Shown: positions 37,198 through 47,584, numbered from the stretch's first letter. The stretch: 64,000 bases of DNA from Terribacillus halophilus (GCF_900101385.1 NZ_FMZB01000006.1:124001-188000); one strand, 5' to 3'. Program-made: numbers and translations. Notes: generated by a model not told the origin, from the letters alone.

Positions 37198-37857
37198 ATG
37201 AAGAAGGGTAAAGCCATCGTCGTATTCAGCGGCGGTCAAGATAGTACAACTTGTTTGTTTTGGGCAATGGAGCAGTTCGAGGAAGTGGAGGCTGTCACAT
37301 TTAATTATAATCAGCGCCATAGCCTGGAGATCGAAGTTGCTGAACAAATAGCGAAAGAACAAGGAATCAGACATCATGTATTGGATATGTCCCTACTGAA
37401 TCAGCTTGCTCCAAACGCGCTGACAAGAGATGATATCGAAATCGAACAGGAGGAAGGAGAGCTTCCGTCCACATTCGTGCCAGGGCGTAATTTAGTATTC
37501 CTCTCCTTTGCTGCGATTTTGGCTCACCAAGTAGGTGCCAAGCATCTTGTCACAGGTGTCTGTGAAACGGACTTCAGCGGCTATCCGGATTGCCGCGATA
37601 TCTTCGTGAAATCACTGAATGTATCTCTCAATCTATCAATGGATAAAGATTTCGTCATCCATACGCCATTGATGTGGCTGGATAAAGCCGAAACTTGGGA
37701 AATGGCGGATCAGCTCGGTCAGCTTGAGTATGTGAAAGAAAAAACACTTACTTGCTATAACGGCATTGTAGCCCAGGGCTGCGGCGATTGCCCAGCTTGT
37801 AAGCTACGCCAAAACGGACTTGATCAATACGAAGCGAAAAAGGCGGCAAAGGTATGA
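37198..37857 (+). CDS. queC: 7-cyano-7-deazaguanine synthase QueC
   Basis: A 219-residue enzyme that converts 7-carboxy-7-deazaguanine to preQ0 with ATP and ammonia. The PP-loop is SGGQDSTT (11-18). The C-terminal zinc cysteines lie in [10 protein letters not shown], with an earlier Cys in TCYNG. The ATG at 37198 follows AAAGGAGAAAC; the open frame extends upstream across the terminators, which cannot be coding. It overlaps queD by 4 bases. First gene under the preQ1 riboswitch. Confidence 0.97.
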   Translation: MKKGKAIVVFSGGQDSTTCLFWAMEQFEEVEAVTFNYNQRHSLEIEVAEQIAKEQGIRHHVLDMSLLNQLAPNALTRDDIEIEQEEGELPSTFVPGRNLVFLSFAAILAHQVGAKHLVTGVCETDFSGYPDCRDIFVKSLNVSLNLSMDKDFVIHTPLMWLDKAETWEMADQLGQLEYVKEKTLTCYNGIVAQGCGDCPACKLRQNGLDQYEAKKAAKV

Positions 37858-38291
37858 TCCAGCAAATTTATCCACAAGTACAGCATGACTATAGTTACGA
37901 GCTGAACAAGGATTTGCATTTCGCTGCAGCACACAGCATCCAGCATCCTGATGCCGGCAAGTGCCAGCAGGTGCATGGCCATACGTATTTTGCCAATGTG
38001 ACGATTGCTGGGGATGAATTGGATGACAGTGGATTTTTATTCAATTTCTCCACAATCAAAGCACTGATTCATAAGAAATTCGACCATACCTTATTGAATG
38101 ACCACACAGATGTATTCGAAAAAAACGATTTCCCGACAACAGAAGTGATGGCTCGAAAAATCTATGAATTGATTCAACAAGAACTGGATCAGCTGCCTCA
38201 CAAGCCGAAATGCCTGCAAGTTTTCTTGCGTGAGACACCGACCAGCTATTGCGTATACCGACCAAAGCGAGGAACAGAAAATGGCCAGTAA
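37854..38291 (+). CDS. queD: 6-carboxytetrahydropterin synthase QueD
   Basis: A 145-residue T-fold enzyme. Zinc ligands are His27 (AAAHSI), His41 and His43 (VHGHTY); the catalytic Cys37 is in GKCQQ. It acts on dihydroneopterin triphosphate to give carboxytetrahydropterin for QueE. It overlaps both queC (4 bases) and queE (11 bases). Confidence 0.96.
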   Translation: MIQQIYPQVQHDYSYELNKDLHFAAAHSIQHPDAGKCQQVHGHTYFANVTIAGDELDDSGFLFNFSTIKALIHKKFDHTLLNDHTDVFEKNDFPTTEVMARKIYELIQQELDQLPHKPKCLQVFLRETPTSYCVYRPKRGTENGQ

Positions 38292-39012
38292 ATTTCCAGT
38301 TTTAGAAGTATTCGGTCCTACCGTGCAAGGAGAAGGAATGGTTGTTGGACAAAAGACGATGTTCGTCCGTACAGCAGGCTGTGACTACAGCTGTAGCTGG
38401 TGTGATTCTGCCTTTACATGGGATGGATCGGCCAAGGATGACATTCGGCAGCTGACTGCCGAAGAAATTTGGGACCGATTGGAGGAAGTGGGCGGAGATC
38501 GGTTCCGTCACGTAACCATCTCTGGCGGAAACCCTGCACTTCTTAAGAATCTAGGGGAGTTCACAGAGCTTCTTAAAAAGAAGGAAGTAAAAATAGCTTT
38601 GGAGACGCAAGGGAGCCGGTATCAGCCTTGGTTCCTGGAAATCGATGACCTTACCATATCCCCTAAGCCGCCAAGCTCCTTGATGAAGACAGATTTTCAT
38701 CGTCTTGATGAGATAATCAACAATCTGAGAGATGCAGGGCGACTTATGCATGTGAGTCTGAAGGTTGTCATTTTCGATGAAGAAGATTTGCGTTATGCAA
38801 CGAATGTTCATAAACGTTATCCAGATGTTAGTTTTTACGTACAAGTCGGTAACCATGATACAGCTACTTTGGATGATGCAGCATTGAAGGATGCATTGCT
38901 GTCCAAGTATGAATGGCTGATTGACCAGGTATCTGCTTCCAACGAACTGAATCATGTGCGTGTCCTGCCGCAACTTCATACACTTGTATGGGGAAATAAA
39001 CGCGGTGTATAA
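38281..39012 (+). CDS. queE: 7-carboxy-7-deazaguanine synthase QueE
   Basis: A 243-residue small radical SAM enzyme that contracts the pterin ring to the deazaguanine. The cluster cysteines are Cys34, Cys38 and Cys41 (CDYSCSWC). The substrate-binding N-terminal EVFGPTVQGEG is present. The ATG at 38281 lies inside queD. queF (preQ0 to preQ1), which follows in B. subtilis, is absent here; a terminator comes next. Confidence 0.96.
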   Translation: MASKFPVLEVFGPTVQGEGMVVGQKTMFVRTAGCDYSCSWCDSAFTWDGSAKDDIRQLTAEEIWDRLEEVGGDRFRHVTISGGNPALLKNLGEFTELLKKKEVKIALETQGSRYQPWFLEIDDLTISPKPPSSLMKTDFHRLDEIINNLRDAGRLMHVSLKVVIFDEEDLRYATNVHKRYPDVSFYVQVGNHDTATLDDAALKDALLSKYEWLIDQVSASNELNHVRVLPQLHTLVWGNKRGV

Positions 39013-39016
39013 ATGA

Positions 39017-39045
39017 AGACGAGTTCTTAGACTCGTCTTTTTTTA
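39017..39045 (+). terminator. terminator of queCDE
   Basis: AGACGAGT / ACTCGTCT stem followed by T7. Confidence 0.88.
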
Positions 39046-39119
39046 TGCCTGAAAGTGGGCAGGCACAATCTACCTGTCAAAATAATAGGATACCTAGTCA
39101 ATAAATTAACAAAAAATGC

Positions 39120-39154
39120 TTGAATTTATATTAGTTATAATGCATAATAATTCA
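39120..39154 (+). promoter_or_regulatory. argG promoter with ARG-box-like operators
   Basis: TTGAAT (39120-39125), 17-base spacer, CATAAT (39143-39148). TGCATAATAATTCA (39141-39154) and TGAATTTATATTAG (39121-39134) resemble the ArgR/AhrC box TGAATWWWWATTCA and overlap both promoter elements. Confidence 0.6.
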
Positions 39155-39196
39155 CATAAATAAATCGAGCATTCAGCATGGAGAGGGAGATTCATT

Positions 39197-40456
39197 ATGG
39201 CAAAGGATAAAATCGTACTCGCATACTCTGGTGGTTTAGATACTTCTGTAGCAATCAAGTGGCTGCAGGATAAATATAATTATGATGTAATCGCAGTTGG
39301 TTTGGATGTTGGGGAAGGAAAGGATTTGGATTTCGTTCAGGAGAAAGCCTTGCAGGTGGGAGCTATCAAATCCTATACAGTCGATGCTAAAGCTGCGTAT
39401 GCAGAGGAATACGTACTTCCAGCTTTGAAAGCAAACTTGCTATATGAAGGAAAATATCCCCTTGTTTCCGCGCTTAGCCGTCCGTTGATCGCGAAGGTGC
39501 TAGTCGATATCGCGAAAGAAGAAGGAGCGGTGGCTGTAGCTCATGGCTGCACTGGTAAAGGAAATGACCAAGTGCGCTTTGACGTAAGCTTCACAGCTTT
39601 GAATCCAGACTTGAAGATTGTTGCTCCTGTGCGTGAATGGGCAATGAGCCGTGATGAAGAGATTGAATATGCACAGCAGCATGGCATTCCAGTCCCGGTT
39701 GGCAAAGAAAGCCCATATAGTGTCGATCAAAATCTTTGGGGCCGTTCCAACGAGTGCGGAATTTTGGAAGATCCGTGGGAGCAGCCGCCTGGTGATGCTT
39801 TCGGATTGACGGTTGATCCGGAAGATGCTCCGGATGAGGCACAGATCGTGACAATCACTTTTGAAAAAGGGAAGCCGGTCGCAATTGATGGCGAGGCTTA
39901 TGCATTGGATGAACTTATCCTGAAATTGAACGAAATCGCAGGTAAGCACGGTGTCGGACGTATTGACCATGTTGAAAATAGATTGGTCGGAATCAAATCC
40001 CGTGAAATTTATGAATGCCCGGCAGCCGTGACACTTATTGCTGCCCATCAGGAATTGGAAGCTTTGACGATGACTCGCGAAATTTCCCAATTCAAGCCGA
40101 TCGTCGAACAGAAACTGGCACAGACGATTTATGATGGTCTATGGTATTCTCCGCTTACAAAAGCGCTGCAAGCATTCATCGAAGAAACACAGCAGACAGT
40201 CTCCGGTAATGTCAAAGTGAAGTTGTACAAAGGACATGCACTTGTTGTCGGCAGGGAGTCCGCTGAATCGCTGTACAGCTTTGATTTGGCAACATATAAA
40301 CCAGAAGATAAATTCGATCATGATGCAGCACTCGGATTCATCCAGCTTTGGGGTCTTCCTACAAAGGTGCAGGCTGAGGTTGCCCGTCAGCAAACAGTAC
40401 AAATCGAGGCACCATCTCTATTGAAAATCGACAAAAAAGAAGCTGTGAAACAATGA
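39197..40456 (+). CDS. argG: argininosuccinate synthase
   Basis: A 419-residue enzyme that joins citrulline and aspartate with ATP. The ATP loop is [11 protein letters not shown] (9-19); citrulline and aspartate sites appear in [12 protein letters not shown] and in the [10 protein letters not shown] block. Start ATG behind GGAGAGGGAG. It overlaps argH by 4 bases. ARG-box-like sequences in its promoter suggest repression by ArgR in arginine. Confidence 0.97.
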   Translation: MAKDKIVLAYSGGLDTSVAIKWLQDKYNYDVIAVGLDVGEGKDLDFVQEKALQVGAIKSYTVDAKAAYAEEYVLPALKANLLYEGKYPLVSALSRPLIAKVLVDIAKEEGAVAVAHGCTGKGNDQVRFDVSFTALNPDLKIVAPVREWAMSRDEEIEYAQQHGIPVPVGKESPYSVDQNLWGRSNECGILEDPWEQPPGDAFGLTVDPEDAPDEAQIVTITFEKGKPVAIDGEAYALDELILKLNEIAGKHGVGRIDHVENRLVGIKSREIYECPAAVTLIAAHQELEALTMTREISQFKPIVEQKLAQTIYDGLWYSPLTKALQAFIEETQQTVSGNVKVKLYKGHALVVGRESAESLYSFDLATYKPEDKFDHDAALGFIQLWGLPTKVQAEVARQQTVQIEAPSLLKIDKKEAVKQ

Positions 40457-41868
40457 AGCTCTGGGGAGGAAGATTCACGAAGCCGACCAATGAATTAGTA
40501 GACGCCTACACTTCCTCCATCGGCTTTGATCAGAAACTGGCTGAATATGATATCCAAGGCAGTCTGGCGCATGTGGCAATGCTCGGCAAATGCGGCATCA
40601 TCGAACAGCATGAAGCGGAAACGATCGCAGATGGATTAAAGCAGGTGCTGAACAAAATCCAGGAAGGCGAAGCAACGCTCACGCAAGCAGATGAAGATAT
40701 CCATATGAATGTGGAGCGGTTATTGATCGAGCACATCGGTCCGGTGGGCGGCAAGCTGCATACCGGAAGAAGCCGTAACGACCAAGTGGCATTGGATATG
40801 CGTTTATATTTGCGGGAAGCAATCGTCGATATTGTCGGATTGCTGGGAGCTGTACAGACGGCATTGACGGAACAGGCAAAGCAGCATCTGGATACGATCC
40901 TTCCTGGCTATACGCATTTACAGCGGGCGCAGCCAGTATTGTTTGGCCATCACCTTATGGCATACGCATATATGCTGCAGCGGGATGTCGAGCGTCTGCA
41001 GGATAGTTGGAAGCGCGTAAACAAAATGCCGCTTGGCGCAGGAGCCTTGGCTGGGACCACTTTCCCGATCGATCGGCATTTTGTCGCGGGGCAGCTCCAT
41101 TTTGACGGGATTACCGAAAACAGTCTGGACAGTGTCAGTGATCGTGATTTTGTCGTGGAATTCCTGTCAGCTGCAAGTTTGATCAGTATGCACCTATCAC
41201 GACTATCAGAGGAGTTGGTGCAATGGTCCAGTGCGGAGTTCAATTTCATCGAATTGGATGACGCATTTTCGACTGGCAGCAGCATGATGCCACAGAAAAA
41301 GAACCCTGATGTGGCAGAGCTTGTCCGGGGTAAATCCGGCCGGGTCTTCGGCCATCTAATGGGGATGCTGACAACCTTGAAAGGTCTTCCGCTTGCGTAT
41401 AACAAGGATATGCAGGAAGACAAAGAAGGTATGTTCGATACAGTGGAGACACTGAAGGGGGCACTTGGGCTTTTCGCGCCGATGATCGAGACGATGTCTG
41501 TGAAGCAGGATAATATGTACCGCGCTGTCCGTAATGATTTCTCGAATGCGACAGATCTTGCCGATTATTTGGTGGCAAAAGGCATGGCTTTTCGTGAATC
41601 ACATGCAGTGGTCGGTCAGACAGTATTGTACAGTATCGAACAAGGAAAGTACTTGCTGGATCTTGGTCTAGAGGAGCTGCAGCAGTTTTCCAGTCTGATA
41701 GAAGAAGATATTTATGAGGCACTTGCGCCGGAAACGGTCGTAGCAGCCAGGAATATTCCGGGAGGTACGGCCAAAGCAAGGGTCCAGGACCAAGTGGATA
41801 ATATAGAAGCCTTGCTGGAAACAAATAGGAAGTGGACAGAAGAGCAGGCTGCCAAACTGGAGGGGTGA
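40453..41868 (+). CDS. argH: argininosuccinate lyase
   Basis: A 471-residue fumarase/aspartase-superfamily lyase releasing arginine and fumarate. The superfamily signature [12 protein letters not shown] (about 275-286) holds the catalytic Ser loop; [11 protein letters not shown] (about 102-112) is the substrate motif. Length is normal for the family. It is translationally coupled to argG and followed by a weak hairpin before carA. Confidence 0.97.
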   Translation: MKLWGGRFTKPTNELVDAYTSSIGFDQKLAEYDIQGSLAHVAMLGKCGIIEQHEAETIADGLKQVLNKIQEGEATLTQADEDIHMNVERLLIEHIGPVGGKLHTGRSRNDQVALDMRLYLREAIVDIVGLLGAVQTALTEQAKQHLDTILPGYTHLQRAQPVLFGHHLMAYAYMLQRDVERLQDSWKRVNKMPLGAGALAGTTFPIDRHFVAGQLHFDGITENSLDSVSDRDFVVEFLSAASLISMHLSRLSEELVQWSSAEFNFIELDDAFSTGSSMMPQKKNPDVAELVRGKSGRVFGHLMGMLTTLKGLPLAYNKDMQEDKEGMFDTVETLKGALGLFAPMIETMSVKQDNMYRAVRNDFSNATDLADYLVAKGMAFRESHAVVGQTVLYSIEQGKYLLDLGLEELQQFSSLIEEDIYEALAPETVVAARNIPGGTAKARVQDQVDNIEALLETNRKWTEEQAAKLEG

Positions 41869-41893
41869 GCAGCTGCTCACCTTTCTTTTTCTT
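41865..41893 (+). terminator. weak hairpin after argH
   Basis: GTGAGCA-GC-TGCTCAC followed by CTTTCTTTTTCTT. The loop is very short, so it may only attenuate transcription into carA. Confidence 0.5.
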
Positions 41894-41896
41894 ATA

Positions 41897-41912
41897 AATG
41901 CATATTTATTAG
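41897..41912 (+). promoter_or_regulatory. ARG-box-like site before carA
   Basis: AATGCATATTTATTAG resembles the ArgR box half-sites (TGMATATTTATTM) seen at argG. No clear -35/-10 pair could be fixed. Confidence 0.4.
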
Positions 41913-41958
41913 TTTTTCGGAATAAAGATAATGTCCGTTTCGGAAAGGAGCAGCATGA

Positions 41959-43044
41959 ATGGAAGAGACAAAGGGTTATTTGATGCTCAGTACAGGCGAT
42001 ATATTGGAAGGTGTCTGGCTCGGTAAAACAACGGAATCAGATGGGGAAATGGTTTTCAATACAGCGATGACAGGCTATCAGGAAGTGATGACGGATCCTT
42101 CTTATGCCGGGCAGATTGTTACGATGACATATCCGCTGATCGGAAATTATGGTTTCAATGCACAGGACAAGGAAAGCCATACACCGTTTATCCATGGGCT
42201 TGTCATTTCGACGCCATGTGAAACACCGGCGCACTACCAAGCAACCCAGACATTGCAGGATATTGCGGATGCGTACAATTTTCCGATTTTGGCACAGGTG
42301 GATACGCGAAGACTGACAAAAATAATTCGCCAGCATGGGGACGTTTATGGAAAAATGACCAAAACGCCGGGAGCTGTTCCGGATAAAGCAAAGGTATCCG
42401 AGAAAATCGTGGAGAAAGTCTCCGTTAAACAGGAGCAGTTCCACCAAGCAGAAGGCCCACCGGCTGCCCATGTAGCAATCATCGATTATGGGTATAAGCA
42501 TTCCATACGGGATATGCTGCTGGAAAATAACTGTGACGTCACCATTTTTCCTTTTGATACGACGCTGGAAGAGCTGCAGAAAGCAAAAGTGGATGGGGTT
42601 CTGCTGTCCAATGGTCCTGGCGATCCGAAATCCTTGGCATACTTAGCGGAAGAAATCAAACGGATTGCAGATTTTTACCCGACTCTGGGTATCTGTCTCG
42701 GACATCAGCTGCTGGCACTTGCATTCGGTGGAAATACGATGCGGCTGCCTTATGGACATCGCGGAAGCAACCACCCGGTTCAGCATCTGCCGAGCGGCAA
42801 AGTATCGATTACTTCTCAGAACCATGGATATGTCGTCGATGAAGCTTCTATTTCCCAGTCGCTTTGGAATATCCTTTACAGCAATGTCAATGATGGTTCG
42901 GTGGAAGGGCTGCAGCACTGCTCCAAACCGATCATGAGTGTCCAATTCCATCCCGAAGCGCATCCTGGACCGAGCGATACGTATGATGTGTTCGAACAAT
43001 TCTTGAATTCGGTACGAAACAGAGGAGTGACAGCATATGCCTAA
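41959..43044 (+). CDS. carA: carbamoyl phosphate synthase small subunit, arginine-specific
   Basis: A 361-residue glutamine amidotransferase subunit. The class I amidase nucleophile Cys246 is in GICLGHQ; His and Glu are in QFHPEAHPGP. N-terminal CPSase domain FNTAMTGYQEVMTDPSY. Start ATG behind AAAGGAG. It overlaps carB by 8 bases. Placement between argH and argF, with no pyr genes, marks it as the arginine-pathway enzyme. Confidence 0.96.
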   Translation: MEETKGYLMLSTGDILEGVWLGKTTESDGEMVFNTAMTGYQEVMTDPSYAGQIVTMTYPLIGNYGFNAQDKESHTPFIHGLVISTPCETPAHYQATQTLQDIADAYNFPILAQVDTRRLTKIIRQHGDVYGKMTKTPGAVPDKAKVSEKIVEKVSVKQEQFHQAEGPPAAHVAIIDYGYKHSIRDMLLENNCDVTIFPFDTTLEELQKAKVDGVLLSNGPGDPKSLAYLAEEIKRIADFYPTLGICLGHQLLALAFGGNTMRLPYGHRGSNHPVQHLPSGKVSITSQNHGYVVDEASISQSLWNILYSNVNDGSVEGLQHCSKPIMSVQFHPEAHPGPSDTYDVFEQFLNSVRNRGVTAYA

Positions 43045-46000
43045 ACAGCCACACATCAAGAAAGTCTTAGTCATCGGTTCTGGTCCGATTGTCATCGGGC
43101 AGGCGGCAGAATTCGATTATGCAGGCACACAAGCTTGTCTGGCTTTGAAAGAGGAAGGAGTAGAGGTCATCCTCGTCAATAATAATCCAGCCACGATCAT
43201 GACGGATCAGGCATTTGCCGATCAAGTGTATTTGGAGCCGCTCACCTGTGAGTCCTTGACCAATATCATCGAAAAGGAAAGACCGGATGGCCTGCTGCCT
43301 ACTTTAGGCGGCCAGACCGGCCTTAACCTTGCTGTAAGTCTGGATCAAGCAGGTGTTTTGGAAAAATACGATGTCACCCTTTTAGGTACACCGCTGGATG
43401 CCATCCAGCGTGGTGAAGATCGCGAACTGTTCAAGCAGATGATGCAAGATATCAACGAACCAGTACCGGAAAGCCTTCCGATCACTTCCATCCAAGAAGC
43501 CAAAGCTTTCGCTGAAAAAACGGGATTTCCAATCATCATCCGCCCGGCTTATACGCTGGGAGGAGCCGGCGGGGGGATCGCCAATGACCTACCTGAACTG
43601 CTGCGTTATGTGAAAAGCGGAATCCAGGCAAGTCCGATCAACCAAGTATTGATCGAGCAAAGTGTAAAAGGCTGGAAGGAAATCGAATATGAAGTGATGC
43701 GTGACGCCAATGACACCTGCATCATTGTCTGCAATATGGAAAATATCGACCCTGTTGGCATACATACAGGAGACAGTATCGTGGTCGCGCCTTCCCAGAC
43801 GCTGACGGATAGACAGTATCAGATGCTCCGGACAGTATCTTGTAAAGTCATCCGTGAACTGGGGGTTGTCGGAGGATGTAATATCCAGTTTGCACTGAAT
43901 CCGCATAGCGATGAGTACGTCATCATCGAGGTGAATCCGCGAGTAAGCCGCTCCAGTGCACTGGCTTCCAAAGCAACGGGCTATCCGATTGCCCGGATTG
44001 CCGCAAAGCTTGCACTGGGCTATCACCTACATGAGGTGCCGAATCCGATCACCGGAGATACATTTGCCAGCTTCGAGCCGGCCATCGACTATGTAGCGGT
44101 GAAAATTCCGCGCTGGCCATTCGATAAGTTCACACAGGCTGATCGTTTGCTTGGTACACAAATGAAAGCGACAGGCGAAGTCATGGCACTTTCCCGCAAC
44201 TTGCCGGCTGGATTGCATAAAGCAATTCGTTCTTTGGAGATTGGACTTGAAGAATTCCGTCTCCCGTCTGCTGAAGCACTGTCGGACATCGAGCTGGAAC
44301 AAGGTCTCAAAGCTGCAGATGATCGCCGGCTGTTCCTGCTTGCAGAAGCACTGCGCCGCGGGATAACGATTGAAACCATTCATGAATGGACAGAAATCAC
44401 GACATTCTTCCTTCATGAAATGAAGCGAATCATTGATGTCGAGCAGGAATTGAAGGATGGAGGCTGGCAGCCGGATGAAATGCTTGTTCGAAAGGCAAAG
44501 ACACTTGGGTTCAGCAATGTCGCCCTGGCCAGCGTTCTTGATCAGCCACTGGCGGCAGTCGAAGGACTGATTAAGGAGCTTGGAACCAAGCCATCTTATA
44601 AGATGGTAGATACATGTGCAGCAGAGTTTTCCGCGCAAACGCCTTATTTTTATTCCAGCTGGCAGGAAGAAGATGAGGTCGATCCATTGCCAGCAGCAGG
44701 TAAAAAAGTAGTGGTGCTCGGCTCTGGTCCGATTCGGATCGGGCAAGGGGTGGAATTTGATTTCTGTTCTGTACAATCGGCTCTATCTTTGCGGGAGCAA
44801 GGAATCCGTTCGATCGTCATCAATAATAATCCGGAAACTGTCAGTACAGATTTTAATACGGCAGACCATTTGTACTTCGAGCCGCTCACAAAAGAAGATG
44901 TGCTGCACATCATCGAAAAAGAGCAAGCCGATGAAGTGCTCGTCCAGTTCGGAGGGCAGACAGCAATCAATTTGGCTGCGGATTTGGCGGAAGCTGGGGT
45001 GACGATTGCTGGAACCAGCACGGCTTCGATCGATCGTGTAGAGAACAGGGAAGCTTTCTATGATTTGCTGCATTCTTTGAACATCCCGCATATTCCAGGC
45101 GCGACGGTGATGGATACAGCATCGTTGAAGGACGAGGCTCGCCGTATCGGCTATCCGATTTTGATTCGTCCATCTTATGTGATCGGCGGTCAAGGAATGG
45201 TCATCCTTCATTCGGAAGATGAGCTCGAGTCTTATTTGGAAGGACTGCAGCACCAAATCCAAACTTCCCATCTGTTCCCGCTGCTTCTCGATAAATATGT
45301 TCCAGGTATGGAAGTAGAGGTGGATGTTGTATGTGATGGAGCAGATATCCTTATTCCGGGCATCTATGAACATATCGAACCGGCTGGTATCCATAGCGGG
45401 GACAGTACTGCAATTTTCCCTGCTCCCAGCTTGAGTCAATCAGAGACAGATAGGATTGTAAGTTATGCAAGTCGAATCTCGGATGCTCTTCAGATGAAAG
45501 GCATCATGAACATACAATTTGTCTTCAGTAAGGATCGTGGCATTCTGTATGTCCTGGAAGTCAATCCGCGTGCCTCCCGTACAGTACCTATTTCCAGTAA
45601 GGTGACAGGTATCCCATTGGTTGACTTAGCGACAAGAATCCAGATGGGTGCAGCATTGCAGCAATTAGGTTACCCGCTTGGATTGCAAAAAGAGATACCA
45701 TTCTTTGCCGTGAAGCTGCCTGTCTTCTCGACGACAAAGCTTGCAGGTGTTGATCCGCTCCTTGGACCGGATATGCAATCGACGGGAGAAGCAATCGGTT
45801 TAGGGAAAACGGTGCCGGAAGCACTGAATAAGGCATTTGGCTGGAAGGAAAAAACACTTAGAACTTTGACGGATGACGCACAGATCCTCTTGGATGCAGA
45901 AGCTTCCGATTTGATCCAGCTGGAAGCACTGCTTGGGCAGCTGCAAGCCAAAGCAGTACTGACAGAGGAAACGGCAGCGCTTCTGCCAGATGCGGATGGA

Positions 46001-46240
46001 TATCAAGTTATTTCCTATGAAGAAGCGATCGATATGGTTGAAGATCAAAAAATGACAGCAGTATGCAGTACGAGAAAGGGGCGTCAAGGTATCCGTGAAT
46101 CGGCATGGAAGACAGAGACGCCGTGTATGACAAGTTTGCCGACCATGCAAAGCTATTTGATGGCTAGCAAAGAGATGCTGGCAGACAGCCTATCAATTTC
46201 AGAATATCTGGATCAAGCGGAAAAGGAGCATGTGCGATGA
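43037..46240 (+). CDS. carB: carbamoyl phosphate synthase large subunit, arginine-specific
   Basis: A 1067-residue enzyme with two ATP-grasp halves. First half: VLVIGSGPIVIGQAAEFDYAGTQ and GLLPTLGGQTGLN. Second half: VVLGSGPIRIGQGVEFDFCSVQ and EVLVQFGGQTAINLA. The C-terminal allosteric region is present but ends in a short tail SISEYLDQAEKEH. Length is typical of arginine-type CarB. It overlaps carA by 8 and argF by 4 bases, so the three subunits and enzyme are made together, channelling carbamoyl phosphate to ornithine. Confidence 0.97.
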   Translation: MPKQPHIKKVLVIGSGPIVIGQAAEFDYAGTQACLALKEEGVEVILVNNNPATIMTDQAFADQVYLEPLTCESLTNIIEKERPDGLLPTLGGQTGLNLAVSLDQAGVLEKYDVTLLGTPLDAIQRGEDRELFKQMMQDINEPVPESLPITSIQEAKAFAEKTGFPIIIRPAYTLGGAGGGIANDLPELLRYVKSGIQASPINQVLIEQSVKGWKEIEYEVMRDANDTCIIVCNMENIDPVGIHTGDSIVVAPSQTLTDRQYQMLRTVSCKVIRELGVVGGCNIQFALNPHSDEYVIIEVNPRVSRSSALASKATGYPIARIAAKLALGYHLHEVPNPITGDTFASFEPAIDYVAVKIPRWPFDKFTQADRLLGTQMKATGEVMALSRNLPAGLHKAIRSLEIGLEEFRLPSAEALSDIELEQGLKAADDRRLFLLAEALRRGITIETIHEWTEITTFFLHEMKRIIDVEQELKDGGWQPDEMLVRKAKTLGFSNVALASVLDQPLAAVEGLIKELGTKPSYKMVDTCAAEFSAQTPYFYSSWQEEDEVDPLPAAGKKVVVLGSGPIRIGQGVEFDFCSVQSALSLREQGIRSIVINNNPETVSTDFNTADHLYFEPLTKEDVLHIIEKEQADEVLVQFGGQTAINLAADLAEAGVTIAGTSTASIDRVENREAFYDLLHSLNIPHIPGATVMDTASLKDEARRIGYPILIRPSYVIGGQGMVILHSEDELESYLEGLQHQIQTSHLFPLLLDKYVPGMEVEVDVVCDGADILIPGIYEHIEPAGIHSGDSTAIFPAPSLSQSETDRIVSYASRISDALQMKGIMNIQFVFSKDRGILYVLEVNPRASRTVPISSKVTGIPLVDLATRIQMGAALQQLGYPLGLQKEIPFFAVKLPVFSTTKLAGVDPLLGPDMQSTGEAIGLGKTVPEALNKAFGWKEKTLRTLTDDAQILLDAEASDLIQLEALLGQLQAKAVLTEETAALLPDADGYQVISYEEAIDMVEDQKMTAVCSTRKGRQGIRESAWKTETPCMTSLPTMQSYLMASKEMLADSLSISEYLDQAEKEHVR

Positions 46241-47187
46241 AACAACGGACAGAGGAGCATTCCCTTGCAGGCAGAAGCCTTTTATCCTTGCAGGATTTGA
46301 CAAAGGAAGAGATTCATTACGTGCTGGATTTGGCTGCCGGGCTGAAGAGTCAGCAGCAAAAAGGGGAGCTGATCCAGCCGCTGAATGGGAAAACATTAGG
46401 GATGATTTTCGAGAAATCTTCCACACGTACACGAGTCTCTTTTGAAACCGGCATTTATCAGCTTGGCGGTATGGGACTTTATCTGAATGCAAATGACCTG
46501 CAGCTCGGCCGCGGTGAACCTGTTGCAGATACAGCAAAGGTGTTGTCGGGCTATCTGGATGTGATCATGATCCGTGCCAATTCACATAAGATGGTCGAAG
46601 AGCTGGCAGCCCATGCCAGCATCCCGGTGATCAATGGTTTGACGGATTTGTTCCATCCATGTCAGGCACTGGCTGATATGCAGACAATCCTGGAATATAA
46701 GGAAACATTGGAAGGTGTGAAACTTGCCTATATCGGAGACGCCAACAATGTAGCCAACAGCCTGATGTTTGCGGCAGCGAAGACAGGTATGCAAATCCGG
46801 ATTGCATCACCTGCCGGTTATCAGCCACTTCCTGAAATGGTAGAGAAAGCAAGCGCAATTAGTGATGATCCGGAATTTCTGCTTATTACGGAGAGTCCAG
46901 AAGTTGCATGCGCAGGAGCGGATGTCATTTATACAGATGTCTGGACGAGTATGGGGCAGGAACAGGAGACAAAAGCAAGACTTGCGGCTTTCCATGGATA
47001 TCAAGTGAATGAAGCACTCATGGATTCTGCAGCGTCAGATGCCATCTTCTTGCACTGTTTACCGGCGCATCGGGGAGAGGAAGTCACCGCTGCTGTCATT
47101 GATGGTCCACAATCGGCCGTATTCCAGGAAGCGGAAAACCGTCTACATGTCCAAAAAGCGCTTATGCTTGCTGTTATGGGAAAATAG
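46237..47187 (+). CDS. argF: ornithine carbamoyltransferase
   Basis: A 316-residue transferase making citrulline. Carbamoyl phosphate loop SSTRTR (61-66), HPCQ (about 140-143) and the ornithine-side HCLPAHR (about 274-280) are intact. Last gene of the cluster, coupled to carB. Its terminator is supplied by the hairpin in the adjoining repeat element. Confidence 0.97.
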   Translation: MKQRTEEHSLAGRSLLSLQDLTKEEIHYVLDLAAGLKSQQQKGELIQPLNGKTLGMIFEKSSTRTRVSFETGIYQLGGMGLYLNANDLQLGRGEPVADTAKVLSGYLDVIMIRANSHKMVEELAAHASIPVINGLTDLFHPCQALADMQTILEYKETLEGVKLAYIGDANNVANSLMFAAAKTGMQIRIASPAGYQPLPEMVEKASAISDDPEFLLITESPEVACAGADVIYTDVWTSMGQEQETKARLAAFHGYQVNEALMDSAASDAIFLHCLPAHRGEEVTAAVIDGPQSAVFQEAENRLHVQKALMLAVMGK

Positions 47188-47196
47188 ATAAAAAAC

Positions 47197-47479
47197 AAAG
47201 AGGCTGGGACAAAAGTGTTTTAGCTAAATGAAAACCCGAACTATTGACGTGAATCTTGAAAAAAAGATACGCGTAAGTTCGGGTTTTTTGACGTTAACCT
47301 ATACTAGCGTAGATAGAATACGGAGACTCCAACGGGAACAGCACGAGCTGAAGACCCCGCAGTGGTGATCTTTCCACGAGGAGGCTGAGGCCGTGCCCGT
47401 GGAAAGCGGAGTATTCTGCCGAAGCGGCAGCAATGTTCGCTTTTAAGCAATCATATTTTAGTTATGTCCCAGCCTCTTT
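47197..47479 (+). repeat. MITE-like intergenic repeat with terminal inverted repeats
   Basis: A 283-base non-coding element bounded by AAAGAGGCTGGGACA (47197-47211) and its exact complement TGTCCCAGCCTCTTT (47465-47479). The interior holds a terminator and a GC-richer core with the stem CTTTCCACG / CGTGGAAAG (47370-47406). Elements with 'GAGGCTGGGACA' ends and a core like 'gaagaccccgc...aggaggctgaggccgtgcc' recur in many Bacillaceae intergenic regions. No transposase lies nearby. Confidence 0.8.
47231..47289 (+). terminator. terminator inside the repeat, serving argF
   Basis: AAAACCCGAACT / AGTTCGGGTTTTTT stem, 43 bases after the argF stop. Confidence 0.8.
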
Positions 47480-47584
47480 CTGTATCTATGCGTTCACAAT
47501 AAAGGAAAAATCATGTAGACTAGACGGTATATGTCCACTTACTCCACGTAAGGGACTTCTAGCATACAGGAGAGAGTAATTACT

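Noticed and set aside
44027-44776. 249-codon minus-strand frame inside carB
   Set aside because: Shadow of the carB coding sequence; no site and shadow-type composition.
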